Shown here: positions 16,737 through 26,300 of the stretch, one piece after another | Layout: each line of letters opens with the position of its first letter | Position numbering within the stretch: the stretch's first letter is position 1 | Source: Verrucomicrobiota bacterium | GTDB taxonomy: Bacteria > Verrucomicrobiota > Verrucomicrobiia > Opitutales > Opitutaceae | Direction of reading: 5' to 3' | NCBI GenBank assembly: GCA_016222805.1 | Contig: JACRQG010000037.1 | Span: forward strand, 151,576 to 215,575 | Length of the DNA: 64,000 bases | Position numbers and translations under genes: made by a program | The notes under the pieces: generated by a model | Told to the model about the DNA's origin: nothing | What the model saw: only the letters and a program-made list of their open reading frames with translations | Databases searched by the model: none

Positions 16737-17843
16737 TCAATAGCGCCCATAGCGGTCCACCAGCTCCGGCAGCATCGCGATACGGTGGAAGGGCGCGTCC
16801 GTCGGCACCTGGTCGCCCGCCGCCATGAGGAGTCGCGGTGACTCCAGTCGTGTGTCGAGCCAGCGTTTCACACATTCGACGAACTCGTCGTCGGTCGCCC
16901 GGCGTCCGAAGATCGTCGCGGGAATTCCCCCGGAGAGGATGAGTCCCGGCCCGGCGGCGGCGCGCATCTGCGCCGGGGTCTGCGCAAACATCGGGTGTGG
17001 CGTCACGGCGTCGGCGCAGTCCACCCCGCATTCCGCCAGCCAGCCGAGGATGCCCCGGCTCTCGCCGTCGACGTGGATCGCGAGATGCTTGCCGCGGGCA
17101 TGGAGCCGGCGGGCCACCTCGGTGTAGTAGTCCCGCACGTAGGTGTCGAAGAACTCCCGGGTCTGCACGTTGCTGTCGTAGTTGTCGCTGATGAGCAGGG
17201 TCTCGAACGGGCCGTCGAGCAGCGTCTCCAGCAGGCGCAGGTTGCAGGCATTGATCGCCTCCACCAGCGAGCGCACCGCCGCCGGCTGGTCCTGCACGGC
17301 ATAGACCGCCTCCTCCACGCCCATGTAGCGCGCCATCAGGTAGCCCGACCCCGAATACGGCAGCTGGGCATAGGGAAACGCGAGATCGCCGAGCGCAGCC
17401 TGCCAGGCGCGGTAATACTCCCACTTCGGCCGGCACGCCAGGCGCGCCATCAGGTGCTCGACGATCGGAAAATCCGCCGGCGACTCCAGCAGGTACTTGC
17501 GGATGCCATAGGAATAGCTCGCCGGATTGAAAACCCGCTCCTCGTGCAGCGTGCCGAGCGGCGTCACGATCCGCGTCGTGAAGACCCCGTCCGCCGTGCT
17601 GCGCTCGAACCGCACCTCGGGATCCCTGCTTTCGAGGGCATAGAAGCTCCCCATCTCGCAATAGGCGACCGCGCCGATCTCCCGGTGCAACGCGACCAAG
17701 CCCTCCTCGACCGCGGTGAAGCCGGCCAGGTCGAACGGCACGCCGCGGTTTTTCTTGTACCAATGGGAAAGGTCCAGGATCAGCGGCACCCGGTCTGGGA
17801 CCCGGCCCTGGTACACCGCGCGGACACGCTCATTCGGCTTCAT
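16737..17843 (-). CDS. Uroporphyrinogen decarboxylase (URO-D)-family protein
   Basis: 368 residues starting MKPNERVRAVYQGRVPDRVP, the usual opening of non-heme URO-D homologues. Further landmarks are HVDGESRGILGWLAECG and ILSGGIPATIFGRRATDDE. Enzymes of this branch are mostly methyltransferases or corrinoid-linked proteins, and verrucomicrobial genomes carry many of uncertain substrate. It is not a heme-pathway gene by context. The gene stands alone, and its stop codon touches element B. Confidence 0.82.
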   Translation of the reverse strand: MKPNERVRAVYQGRVPDRVPLILDLSHWYKKNRGVPFDLAGFTAVEEGLVALHREIGAVAYCEMGSFYALESRDPEVRFERSTADGVFTTRIVTPLGTLHEERVFNPASYSYGIRKYLLESPADFPIVEHLMARLACRPKWEYYRAWQAALGDLAFPYAQLPYSGSGYLMARYMGVEEAVYAVQDQPAAVRSLVEAINACNLRLLETLLDGPFETLLISDNYDSNVQTREFFDTYVRDYYTEVARRLHARGKHLAIHVDGESRGILGWLAECGVDCADAVTPHPMFAQTPAQMRAAAGPGLILSGGIPATIFGRRATDDEFVECVKRWLDTRLESPRLLMAAGDQVPTDAPFHRIAMLPELVDRYGRY

Positions 17844-18037
17844 GGTCTATCGGGGCAACGTCTCAGACATCCTGATCGACGGATGAAAACGCCTGAACCT
17901 CAGCGGACAGTCGACCTCCGTGTTTATCGGTGTTCATCCGTGTTCATCCGTGGTTCTTTGATGGTCGGAGATTCTCAACTTTCTCACCACGCGTTTCGGG
18001 GTTCAAGGAAGCTGGCGCGCCCGTGCGCCCGCCGCGC
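17844..18037. other. Intergenic spacer with short Ccgtg-type tandem words
   Basis: It contains GTTCATCCGTG twice in a row (17936-17958 region), after the related TTTATCGGTG. No gene or clear terminator was seen. Similar words also occur near 58970 and 61000. Confidence 0.4.
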
Positions 18038-19267
18038 TCACCGTTGAAACGATGCCGCCGCCGGCTTGTATACCTCCGCCAGTACCGTGGCCCGCCAGCG
18101 CACCGCATCCTCCTTCACCTGCTCGAAGCTCCGCGGTTCGCCGGTCTTCTCGATCAGGATCGGGATCCAGGTGTTGCCGAAGCGCACGTGCTGCGTCTCG
18201 TCCGCGATATCGTAGCTCCACGCCATCGCGCTCACGCTGTCGCCGTGGGCGATGGCATCCTTCAGCCCCGCGTGTTTGCCCGGAAAGGCATCCGCCTCCT
18301 GCGTCGCCAGCGCCGCGTACCGATCAAGCGGCGTGAGCGTCTGGCGCATCGCGTACGCCTTGGACGACAGCCCGGCCTGCGCCGCGGTCGTGCCCAGGTC
18401 GGCCAGCTTCTTTTCCCCAAACATGGCGTGCCGCGACTCGTCCCAAAGGTGCCGGCTGAGATCGAAGTAGAAGTTCCACGGCATGTCCGGCGCCTCGAAG
18501 AGCAGCGAGGCGCACGAATCCGCCGCCTGCACTTCCTGGAGGAAGTTCACGGCGTGGAAGCGCTCGCGCTGCGGGTAGGTGTTCTCCGGCGGCAGCGGCT
18601 CGGGACCAAACTCCAGGTGCCGGAAGCCACGCGGCAGCCGGGCATCGGCCGCCGGCAGGCGGCCGATCCGACGGCCGGAGCGCAGCGGCGCACTCGTCCG
18701 ACTCACGTGGGTCTGCAGGATCGCGTCGAGCCCGCCCGCCCGCTGGCTTACCTTGGCCAGCCAGCTCGGATCCGGTGCCGGTCCGCCGGCGGCCGCCAAC
18801 GCGGCCAGCGCCTGCTCCGCCCACCTCATCTGCGCCTGCAATTCCGCCCGGCTCGCCTCCAGGAGGGGCACACTCGGCTGGTCGTACACCGGGTCGTTGC
18901 GACCCAGGTAGCCGTCGATCGCCGCCACCAGCGCGGTCGGCACCGCGAGCAGGGCCCCGGCCAGAAAGTCCGCCTCCGTCTCCGCCGCGCACAATTCGCG
19001 CAGCAGCTCCCGCCCCGCCACGGACTCGCTCACGTGCGATTCGGCAAACGACACCCCCAGTTCCCGTCCGCGCTGCCGCAGGTCCTGCACCCGGCGCATC
19101 AGGCGAAAAATCAGCTCCGGCAGTTCCTTGCGCTGCGACCACTCCGACAGCGTCGGGAGAAACCCCGCCTGCACGCGCGCGAGCTCGGTCTGGAAATCGG
19201 CGAGGTTCTTGATGAGCAGTCCCCGGGTGCGGGGGCTCACCTCATCACGAAGGGTAAGATCGGACAT
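18038..19267 (-). CDS. DUF455-like ferritin-fold protein
   Basis: 409 residues, almost entirely helical. Two candidate di-iron helices are visible: SRHLWDESRHAMFGEKK and YDIADETQHVRFGN, both with the (D)E-x-x-H spacing of ferritin-like proteins. A further Glu-rich helix (AAETEADFLAGALL) lies upstream. The role of this family is unknown; a hydroxylase or iron-handling function is possible. It has no signal peptide and no operon partner. Confidence 0.65.
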   Translation of the reverse strand: MSDLTLRDEVSPRTRGLLIKNLADFQTELARVQAGFLPTLSEWSQRKELPELIFRLMRRVQDLRQRGRELGVSFAESHVSESVAGRELLRELCAAETEADFLAGALLAVPTALVAAIDGYLGRNDPVYDQPSVPLLEASRAELQAQMRWAEQALAALAAAGGPAPDPSWLAKVSQRAGGLDAILQTHVSRTSAPLRSGRRIGRLPAADARLPRGFRHLEFGPEPLPPENTYPQRERFHAVNFLQEVQAADSCASLLFEAPDMPWNFYFDLSRHLWDESRHAMFGEKKLADLGTTAAQAGLSSKAYAMRQTLTPLDRYAALATQEADAFPGKHAGLKDAIAHGDSVSAMAWSYDIADETQHVRFGNTWIPILIEKTGEPRSFEQVKEDAVRWRATVLAEVYKPAAASFQR

Positions 19268-19382
19268 GACAGTGCGAAATCAGGTTACCGCGGCCCGGGG
19301 CGGCGCGGTGGCGGTGAAGTTGCCGTGTCCCCCTTCCGGCGAGAAGCAGAATCTCACCCACCGGCCGGCGCCGCCGCGAGGG

Positions 19383-19406
19383 ATTCACGATCCACGACCT
19401 GACCCC
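19383..19406. repeat. Partial copy of the GGGGTCAGGTCGTG inverted-repeat element
   Basis: ATTCACGATCCACGACCTGA followed by CCCC matches one arm of the full 64-bp element at 35728-35791. Only this arm is recognisable. Confidence 0.5.
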
Positions 19407-19425
19407 GTCCGGCTTCCCGCGGCCC

Positions 19426-20838
19426 CTAGACGCGCGTGGTCGCCTCGCGCAGAGCTTCGACCATTCGCTGCTGCCTCGCCTGGACGAACGCCATGATCGT
19501 CTTCGCCTTGGCTCTCGCTTTCCCCGGATCGCGGTGGATCGATTCCAGGCGGGACCACAGTTGCGGTCCGCTGGTCTCGTCGATCTCGAACAGCCAGTCT
19601 CCGGCACCCATATCGCGATACATCTGCCCCTTGCAGGTATCCGTCGGCTGACGCACATAGAAGGCGGGCGTGCCGTTGTGGATGGAAATCAGGGGTGAAT
19701 GACATTCCACACTGATGACGCATTGCGCGCGCGAATAGATCGCAGCCGCCTCGTCGGGCATCCAGTAAGAGTCGCGCCACACGACGTGCTTTTTCACGTC
19801 GTCCGGGAGCGGATCGACGAGCACCTCCTTGGCCATCTGCACCTGGTAGGTCATTTCGCCGCACGCCATCACCTTGTTGCCGGTGTTCCGCACGTAAGCG
19901 ACGATCACCTCACGGAGCTTGGCGTGATCTCCTTCCGTGGTGCGGGCGTTGATTGCGTCTTTCACCGCGTCGCCCTTGCCGGGTTGGGTGTGGTTGAGAC
20001 GATAGTAGGGCGTATAGCGCAGCCGCGGGATCACACAGATGAACTTGCCGTCTTCCAGACCGTGGGCCGCGCGGTAGGCATCGCCGCGCCGATGATCCGT
20101 GAGATGCATGGCGAGCTGCGTATCGGGCCCATACTCCAGGATCGGCGTGCGTACACCCTGCGCTATCAGGAAATCGCGCGTCGTGGTCTCCCGCGCGAAC
20201 AGGAACGCGGCGTGGTCGACAATCCAGCGGGTCTCCTCGTCGAGGTGCGTCGGTGGGAGCGCGGCGATTTGCGCCCGGCGCACGGCCAGGGTGCTTCCCT
20301 CGACGTTGCGCCCTGCACTGTTAATCGGATCGAGGGTCGTGCCGAAGACGCCGTAGGGCTTGCCCGTCGCCCGATGCCACGCCGCGAGATGCGCGCGAGC
20401 ACCGAAGCCGGCGCTGGAGCCGTGCAAGAGGAAATCATTTTCCTCCCAGGCCTTTTCCAGTTCGGGCGTGGTGGGCTTGCCGTCCTTCACCGTGCCACGG
20501 GCGATCTTTAGACGGGGAAAGGCCTGCTGGAGAAACTCCTGGGCGCCGCGGCCGAGTTCGGTCGGCCACAGGGTGAGCTCAGCCTCTGGCCAATGGCGCT
20601 CGATGAGATTGAGTGCGCCGGGCGTATGGCCAATGTCGCCGATATTCACACTCTGCCAGGAGCCGCGCAGGAGCACACGCGGCGGACGGCCGGAACGCTT
20701 CGCTTGCGCAACGAGGAGGTGCGGAAAAGCCGATGCCGCCACACCCGCGCCAACGACGGAGGTCAGGAAGGAGCGCCGGGTGACGCCAGTGAGCGCGGAG
20801 GAGAGCGGACACGCGGGTCTCACCACCCGGGCAGGCAA
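19426..20838 (-). CDS. Polysaccharide pyruvyl transferase-family protein with Tat-like signal
   Basis: 470 residues from the TTG at 20838, which has a GGAGG-type ribosome site about 10 nt upstream. GTG at 20826 or ATG at 20886 are alternatives. The leader TRRSFLTSVVGAGVAASAF is a good Tat signal. The mature part shows the pyruvyltransferase-family elements NIGDIGHTPG, FLLHGSSAGFGAR, RLRYTPYY and the C-terminal CVISVECHSPLISIHNGTP. Known members transfer pyruvate or sugars; an exported version is unusual and its function is unclear. It is divergent from the ceramidase-like gene. Confidence 0.75.
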   Translation of the reverse strand: MPARVVRPACPLSSALTGVTRRSFLTSVVGAGVAASAFPHLLVAQAKRSGRPPRVLLRGSWQSVNIGDIGHTPGALNLIERHWPEAELTLWPTELGRGAQEFLQQAFPRLKIARGTVKDGKPTTPELEKAWEENDFLLHGSSAGFGARAHLAAWHRATGKPYGVFGTTLDPINSAGRNVEGSTLAVRRAQIAALPPTHLDEETRWIVDHAAFLFARETTTRDFLIAQGVRTPILEYGPDTQLAMHLTDHRRGDAYRAAHGLEDGKFICVIPRLRYTPYYRLNHTQPGKGDAVKDAINARTTEGDHAKLREVIVAYVRNTGNKVMACGEMTYQVQMAKEVLVDPLPDDVKKHVVWRDSYWMPDEAAAIYSRAQCVISVECHSPLISIHNGTPAFYVRQPTDTCKGQMYRDMGAGDWLFEIDETSGPQLWSRLESIHRDPGKARAKAKTIMAFVQARQQRMVEALREATTRV

Positions 20839-21250
20839 AGCTCCGCCGCCCTCCCGGTCAAGCGGGGAGACTCTGCGAGTCCCCATTCGGCACGTCGGCG
20901 TGAACGAATTTGTCTTCGGACGTCGACTGGTCCGCACCGAGGCTGGGCCACTGCCGTTTGGTTCTGGGACACGGGCGGTGGCTGCTTCGATGGCACGAAC
21001 CGCCCCTTGCGCGATTCGCAAAGCGTGCCCTCGAACTGACACCCAAGTCGGCCCACGGGGACGGGCGCCCGGCCGCGACTCCCCTCTCGGATCGACGCCG
21101 GCGCGGCGCGGTTATTGCTTCGCCGCGCGGCTCGAAACCGAGTTCAATCTGGATTCGCGCCAGGAGCGTTTCGCCTGCCACCTCAAGGCCAACCGCCGAC
21201 TCTCCCGCGACATGCATCGCGGCTGGAAGCTGCCCTCCGATCCCAAAATC
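20839..21250. other. Divergent promoter region, 412 bp
   Basis: It separates the start of the pyruvyltransferase-like gene (-) from the ceramidase-like gene (+). Open frames here lack ribosome sites and recognisable domains. No repeat family of the window was found in it; it presumably carries the two promoters. Confidence 0.4.
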
Positions 21251-22729
21251 ATGAAGTACCAAGCCACCCTCCACCCGCAGCGTACTCATCGGGCTGGAAC
21301 CAGACGCGCCACTGCCCTCCTCTTCCTGGTGCTGGCCAACTTCCCCGCCCCGGCCGCCGAACTGTGGATTGGCGCCGCCACCACCAACATCACGCCCGAT
21401 CGGCCGGTCGCGCTGGATGGCCACCGCAATCTGCGAATCTCCAACACGGTCGAGTCCCCGCTGACCGCGACCGCGCTGGTCGTGGAGTCGCGCACCGGCG
21501 ACACGACGACCGATCAGGCGACCATCGTTTCCTGCGACATCGTTGCCATTCGCCCCGGCGTGCTGGAAAAAGTCCGCGCCAAGGTGCAATCGCGGCGACC
21601 GGACATCGACGGGCGCAAGGTCTTTCTCTGCGCGACCCACACCCACAACGCGCCGGTGACCCTCGAGGGCCGCTACGCCCTGCCCGCCACGGGCGTGATG
21701 AAGCCCGCCGAGTACGTGGAGTTCATGACCGACCGGATCGCGCTGGGGATCGACGAGGCCTGGCGCAAACGTCAGCCCGGGCGGGTGGGCTGGGGGCAGG
21801 GCCAGGCCGTCGTCGCCCAGAACCGCCGCGCCCTCTACGCCGACGGTTCGGCCAAGATGTACGGCGCCACCCAATCGGCGGATTTCCGCCGCATTGAGGC
21901 CGTCGAAGATCACAACCTCGAGGTGCTGTTCTTCTGGGATGCGCAGGATCGCCTCGTCGCGACCGCCCTCAACCCGCCCTGCCCCGCGCAGGAGGCCGAG
22001 GGCGGCCTGGCCATCCACGCCGACTTCTGGCACCCGGTGCGCGAGAGCCTGCGCGCGCGGCACGGCGCGGAGTTGTGCATCCTCGCCTGGACCGGCGCCG
22101 GCGGCGACCAGACCTCGCGTCCGATGTTCGGCAAGGCGGCCGATACGCGCATGCGCAAGCTGCGGGGCCTCACCCGGCTGCAGGAGGTTGCCCGGCGAAT
22201 CGTCAACGGCTGGGAGGAGGCCTACTCTGCCGCGCAGTTGGACCAGCGCGCCGGGGTCGTGCTGCGTCACTCCGTGGAGAACCTCACGCTGCCCCACCGC
22301 CAGGTCACCGCCGCGGAGGTCGCCGAGGCCCGCCAGGAGGCGGCCAAGTATGCCCGTAACCCGGCCCAGCAATGGAACTACCGCTGGTACCAGGGCGTCG
22401 TCGAACGCTTCGAGGCCCAGCAGGCCGGCACGGAGGTCCCCTTCGAGATGGAATTGCACGTCCTGCGTCTCGGCGACGTCGCAATCGCGACAAACCCCTT
22501 TGAGCTGTTCACCGACTACGGCATCCAGATGAAGGCCCGTAGTCCCGCCGTGCAGACGTTCGTCGTCCAGCTCACCGGATCCGGCGGTTACTTGCCGACC
22601 GAGCTCGCCGTGCGCGGCGGAGGCTACGGTGCGGTCATCCAGAGCAGCCGCGTCGGCCCCGACGGCGGCCAGATGCTCGTCGATCGCACGGTTGAGGCAA
22701 TCCGCGCACTGTGGTCGACGGCGCAGTAG
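21251..22729 (+). CDS. Neutral/alkaline ceramidase-like secreted protein
   Basis: 492 residues with a signal peptide (ATALLFLVLANFPAPAAEL). The N-terminal ceramidase-like fold begins WIGAATTNITPDRPVALDGH and carries CATHTHNAPVTLEG (candidate zinc ligands), then SCDIVAI and the LTGSGGYLPTELA block. It lacks the long C-terminal domain of true ceramidases. Such proteins are common near glycan-degradation genes in Planctomycetes and Verrucomicrobia, and their substrate is unknown. Confidence 0.8.
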   Translation: MKYQATLHPQRTHRAGTRRATALLFLVLANFPAPAAELWIGAATTNITPDRPVALDGHRNLRISNTVESPLTATALVVESRTGDTTTDQATIVSCDIVAIRPGVLEKVRAKVQSRRPDIDGRKVFLCATHTHNAPVTLEGRYALPATGVMKPAEYVEFMTDRIALGIDEAWRKRQPGRVGWGQGQAVVAQNRRALYADGSAKMYGATQSADFRRIEAVEDHNLEVLFFWDAQDRLVATALNPPCPAQEAEGGLAIHADFWHPVRESLRARHGAELCILAWTGAGGDQTSRPMFGKAADTRMRKLRGLTRLQEVARRIVNGWEEAYSAAQLDQRAGVVLRHSVENLTLPHRQVTAAEVAEARQEAAKYARNPAQQWNYRWYQGVVERFEAQQAGTEVPFEMELHVLRLGDVAIATNPFELFTDYGIQMKARSPAVQTFVVQLTGSGGYLPTELAVRGGGYGAVIQSSRVGPDGGQMLVDRTVEAIRALWSTAQ

Positions 22730-23363
22730 CACGCCCCGCCGCTCCCGGCCCGCGTCCCCAGTGGGCAAAAGCAACACGGTCCGGGAGCCACGGGAAGTCT
22801 CTTGATGGGTGTTTCCGAGAAGAGCACGCCTCGCCACAAAAACCCGCCGCGAGGCACGGGAGCGTGGGTCGCAGGACCGACGCGGGGAGTCAGCGGGGGC
22901 AGAGCCAGGTGCGGGGCGAATCGTGAACCTTGAATCCACGGGGGATCCCGGACTCCCGATTCATGGCCTACTCCCGTCCGCCCCCCTCGATGAGATTCAG
23001 CGGGCCGAACGCGTCATCGAGACTCTTGAGGTCGGCGGTTGCGACGGCGACAAGATGGTTCGCCAGGCGCCGCAACCCCGCCGGACATTGATCCGTCTTC
23101 GAGGCCGAGGACTGTGGAGCTCGTGGGCATTGCAACTCGGCGAATGGATTTCGCCGGCCAGAGACCATGGTCCTTGCCGCGTAAGAACCAAGCTCACTTC
23201 CAAAGGCTATCCGAAAACACCGAACCATCCGTGAATCCTCTTCACCTCGCGCCAGCGCTTTCGGCCACCCTGAGGAGAACGCTGATTCACTTCGAACATC
23301 ACCCGCGAGAACCCGGTGCCGCGTGCTGGTTTGCGGCTCGCCTCTGGCCAACGGCGGCAGGGC
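22730..23363. other. Long non-coding stretch with a repeat-family copy, 634 bp
   Basis: No convincing gene on either strand. Positions about 22916-22981 are similar to the 64-bp inverted-repeat element at 35728, sharing TGAATCCACGGG and TCCCGATTCA. The rest is composition-neutral DNA, possibly the remains of decayed genes. Confidence 0.45.
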
Positions 23364-26300
23364 CTAACGCACCTCGTAGACCTCGACCAACGCTACACCG
23401 GTGGCACCATCCGCGCCGGTGACGAGCGCGGTGTAAGCGCCGGGTTTGAGACTGACGAGCGCGGCGGCGTCTCTTGATCCCGCGGCAAACGGGAATGCGC
23501 CGACCTTCGTGGCGGCAAGGGCGATATCAATCGCATTGGTGTTGGTGCCCCAGTCGTTGTTGGCGACAACGGTGGCGCCCGTGTTGTCGGCAACGGTAAG
23601 CACAGGATCGGCGAGAGTGCCGGTGACGATGAATGAGGTGAGGCCGGGGCCGGCGGCCCGGATAAGCACCTGTTTCAAATCGGTGCCGCTGATGACGAAG
23701 CCAGCGATGAGCGTGTGTTCGCCGGGCGCGACATTTCCTTGCGTGGAAATGTTCACCATCCGTCGATCGGCAGGAAAGATATTGGCGTCGTAGACCTCGA
23801 CGAGCGCGACCCCCCGCCTGGCCGAACCAACGGCGCTGGATACTTGTGCCGTGTAAGCGCCCGGCGGGAGTGTCGCCAAGAGTGCCGCGTCGAGGTTCGA
23901 ATCGAGCCGAAACGCTCCCACCCGCGCACTGGTTTGCTTGATGTCGAATCCGACGTCCACCGGGTCCTTGTAGGTCGGCGTGCCGCTCCAGTTGTTGTTG
24001 GATCCGACTTGGGTGACGCCGCCGCTGGTGCGGGACAGGGTAATCACCGGATCGTCGATCGGACCGGTGACGCCAAATGCCCGAAGACTGGGCCCCACCG
24101 CGCGCACCAGCACGGTCTTGGGCGTGGAACCGACAATGACAAATCCGGCAGTCAGGTTGTCGCTGTTTCCGCGCGTGGAAATGTTCAGCAACTGCGAAGA
24201 GGGCGATGGCGCGGCATCGAAGCACAGTCGCGTAACAGAACCGGCGGGCAAATCATCGAAACGACTGAACGGGCCCGCCGCATACAACGTGCCGTCTGGC
24301 GCGAAACCAAGGGAGGTAACCGACCCGGCTGGCCCGGCGCCGACGTTGAAGGTGGCATCGACGGCTCCCGTGGAGGCAAAACGGAGAAGCAGATAGTGCG
24401 CAATACCCGGAGCCCCGGAGGTGAGTCTATCAAAAACGGAAAAGCCGGCGATGACTCGACCCTGCGCGTCAGCGGTCATCGAGGTGAAGCTCCCATTGAC
24501 ATCGAGTGAGAAGACAAACGACGGATCGATTTCGCCAGTCGCGGTCAGGCGCCGAAGTTGGGTTCGCGGACGAGCGCTCGTGGTGTACTGCGACGGCATG
24601 GCGACCACCAGACCACCATCGGGCAGTGAAGCGATGGCATGCACCTCGTCGCCGCTGACGAGCTGACTCGGGACAAAGGAGGGGTCGACCGCGCCGCTCG
24701 CGGTCAATGCGGTAATGCCATGACGGCGTTCGCTTCCGACCGAGGTGAATTCGCCCACCATAACCACTCCGCCGCGAGGGCGGACAGAGAGCTGCCGCAC
24801 TGTTCCATTGGTGCCGGCCGCGGCGGCAAATCCGGGATCAAGTGCGCCGCTGGTCAGAAAGGCCGCGATGTTGTTGCGCGGAACGCCGTTGACCGAGGAG
24901 AAACTGCCGCCGATCACGATTCGACCATCAGATAGGGCCGTAGCAGAGACAACGGTGGCGCCGCCGTTCAACGTGGGGTTGAGAGTGGCGTCGAGCGAGC
25001 CTGAGTTCGAGAATCGGGCCACACTGTCGCGCGTGGCGTCCCCCACACCCACGATGTCTCCGGCGACAATCACCGACCCGTCTGGCGCGGCGATCACCCG
25101 CACGTTGAGCGGGGTCGGATCCCTTAGTTTGTCGCGCCAGAAGAGCGGCGCACTGGGAATGAAGTTCACATCGAGCGAGCCATCCGCATTTAGGCGCGCT
25201 AGTCCGTCTCGCGCGACACCGTTGACGGCGGCGAACGTGCCAACGAGGAGGATGCGGGCGTCGGATTGAATCGCGGTGTGCAGCAGCGCCGGTGGATTGG
25301 GCTCACCCGGGTTGAAGGTGACGTCGGTGGAACCGTTGGCATTGAGCCGCAACAGGCGGGTGGATTGGCGCTGCGCGAAAAGGATGCGGCCGTCGGATTG
25401 TGCAGCGAGCGCGTACACGTCGTGCGTCGAGTTCCGTAGAACGGAGCTCGCGTCAAATGCCGGGTCGAGAGAACCGTCCGGATTGACGCGGACTAGATTG
25501 CGGCGCGCCAGCCCGTTAAAATGGGTGAATCCGCCACCGACGAGCACATGACCATCGGGCTGGAGTGCGAGAGTGTAGATGTCCCTAGTGCCGCCCATGA
25601 TGCGGCCGATGATTCGGTCCAGCGAGCCGTCGCTGTTGAGCTGCAGGAGTTCCCCCGCATTGACAGCGACCACTTTGCCCGAGGGCGTGGCGAGCGCACA
25701 GGTGACAGCACCCCCGACCGCGGCCGTGAAAGTCTGGTCGACGGTGCCGCTTGGATTGAGACGCGCGAGAAAGGGACGGCGCATCTTGTCGAACGTCCTA
25801 AAGGACCCGCCGACCATGATTTTTCCGTCTGACCGAAGCGCGACCGTTGCAATCCCGAAATCGGGACCGAATCCGGGGTCAAACGTCGTGTCGATCGAGC
25901 CGTCGCGATTCAGCCGGGCGATGCGGTTAGGACGGATTAGGTTGAGGTTTCGTAACGAACCAAACACGAGGAGCTTTCCGTCCGGTTGGATTTGCGCCAG
26001 TGTGCCGTCGAATGAAGGGACGAGGGTTCGATCGAAGCTGCCGTCGGGGTTGAGCTGGGTAAGCGTATCAGCCCCCGAATCTGGGCTGATTTGCAGGATA
26101 ATCTTTCCGTCAGGTGCGACGGTTGCCGTGCGAACGAGACCGGCGACAAACCCGGGGGTGTAAGTGATGTCGCGCGATCCATCGGCGTTGTAACGAACGC
26201 GCGCGCTATCGGCGAGCACCTTGCCGTCCGGTTGAAGAGCGGTAAAGGAACCAGCGGCTCGACCGTCGCTCACGACCGGAGAGAATCTGGGGTCGAGTCT

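Noticed and set aside
22968..23351. Minus-strand frame of 127 codons upstream of the repeat protein
   Set aside because: No domain, no good start site, and unusual composition; kept as non-coding.
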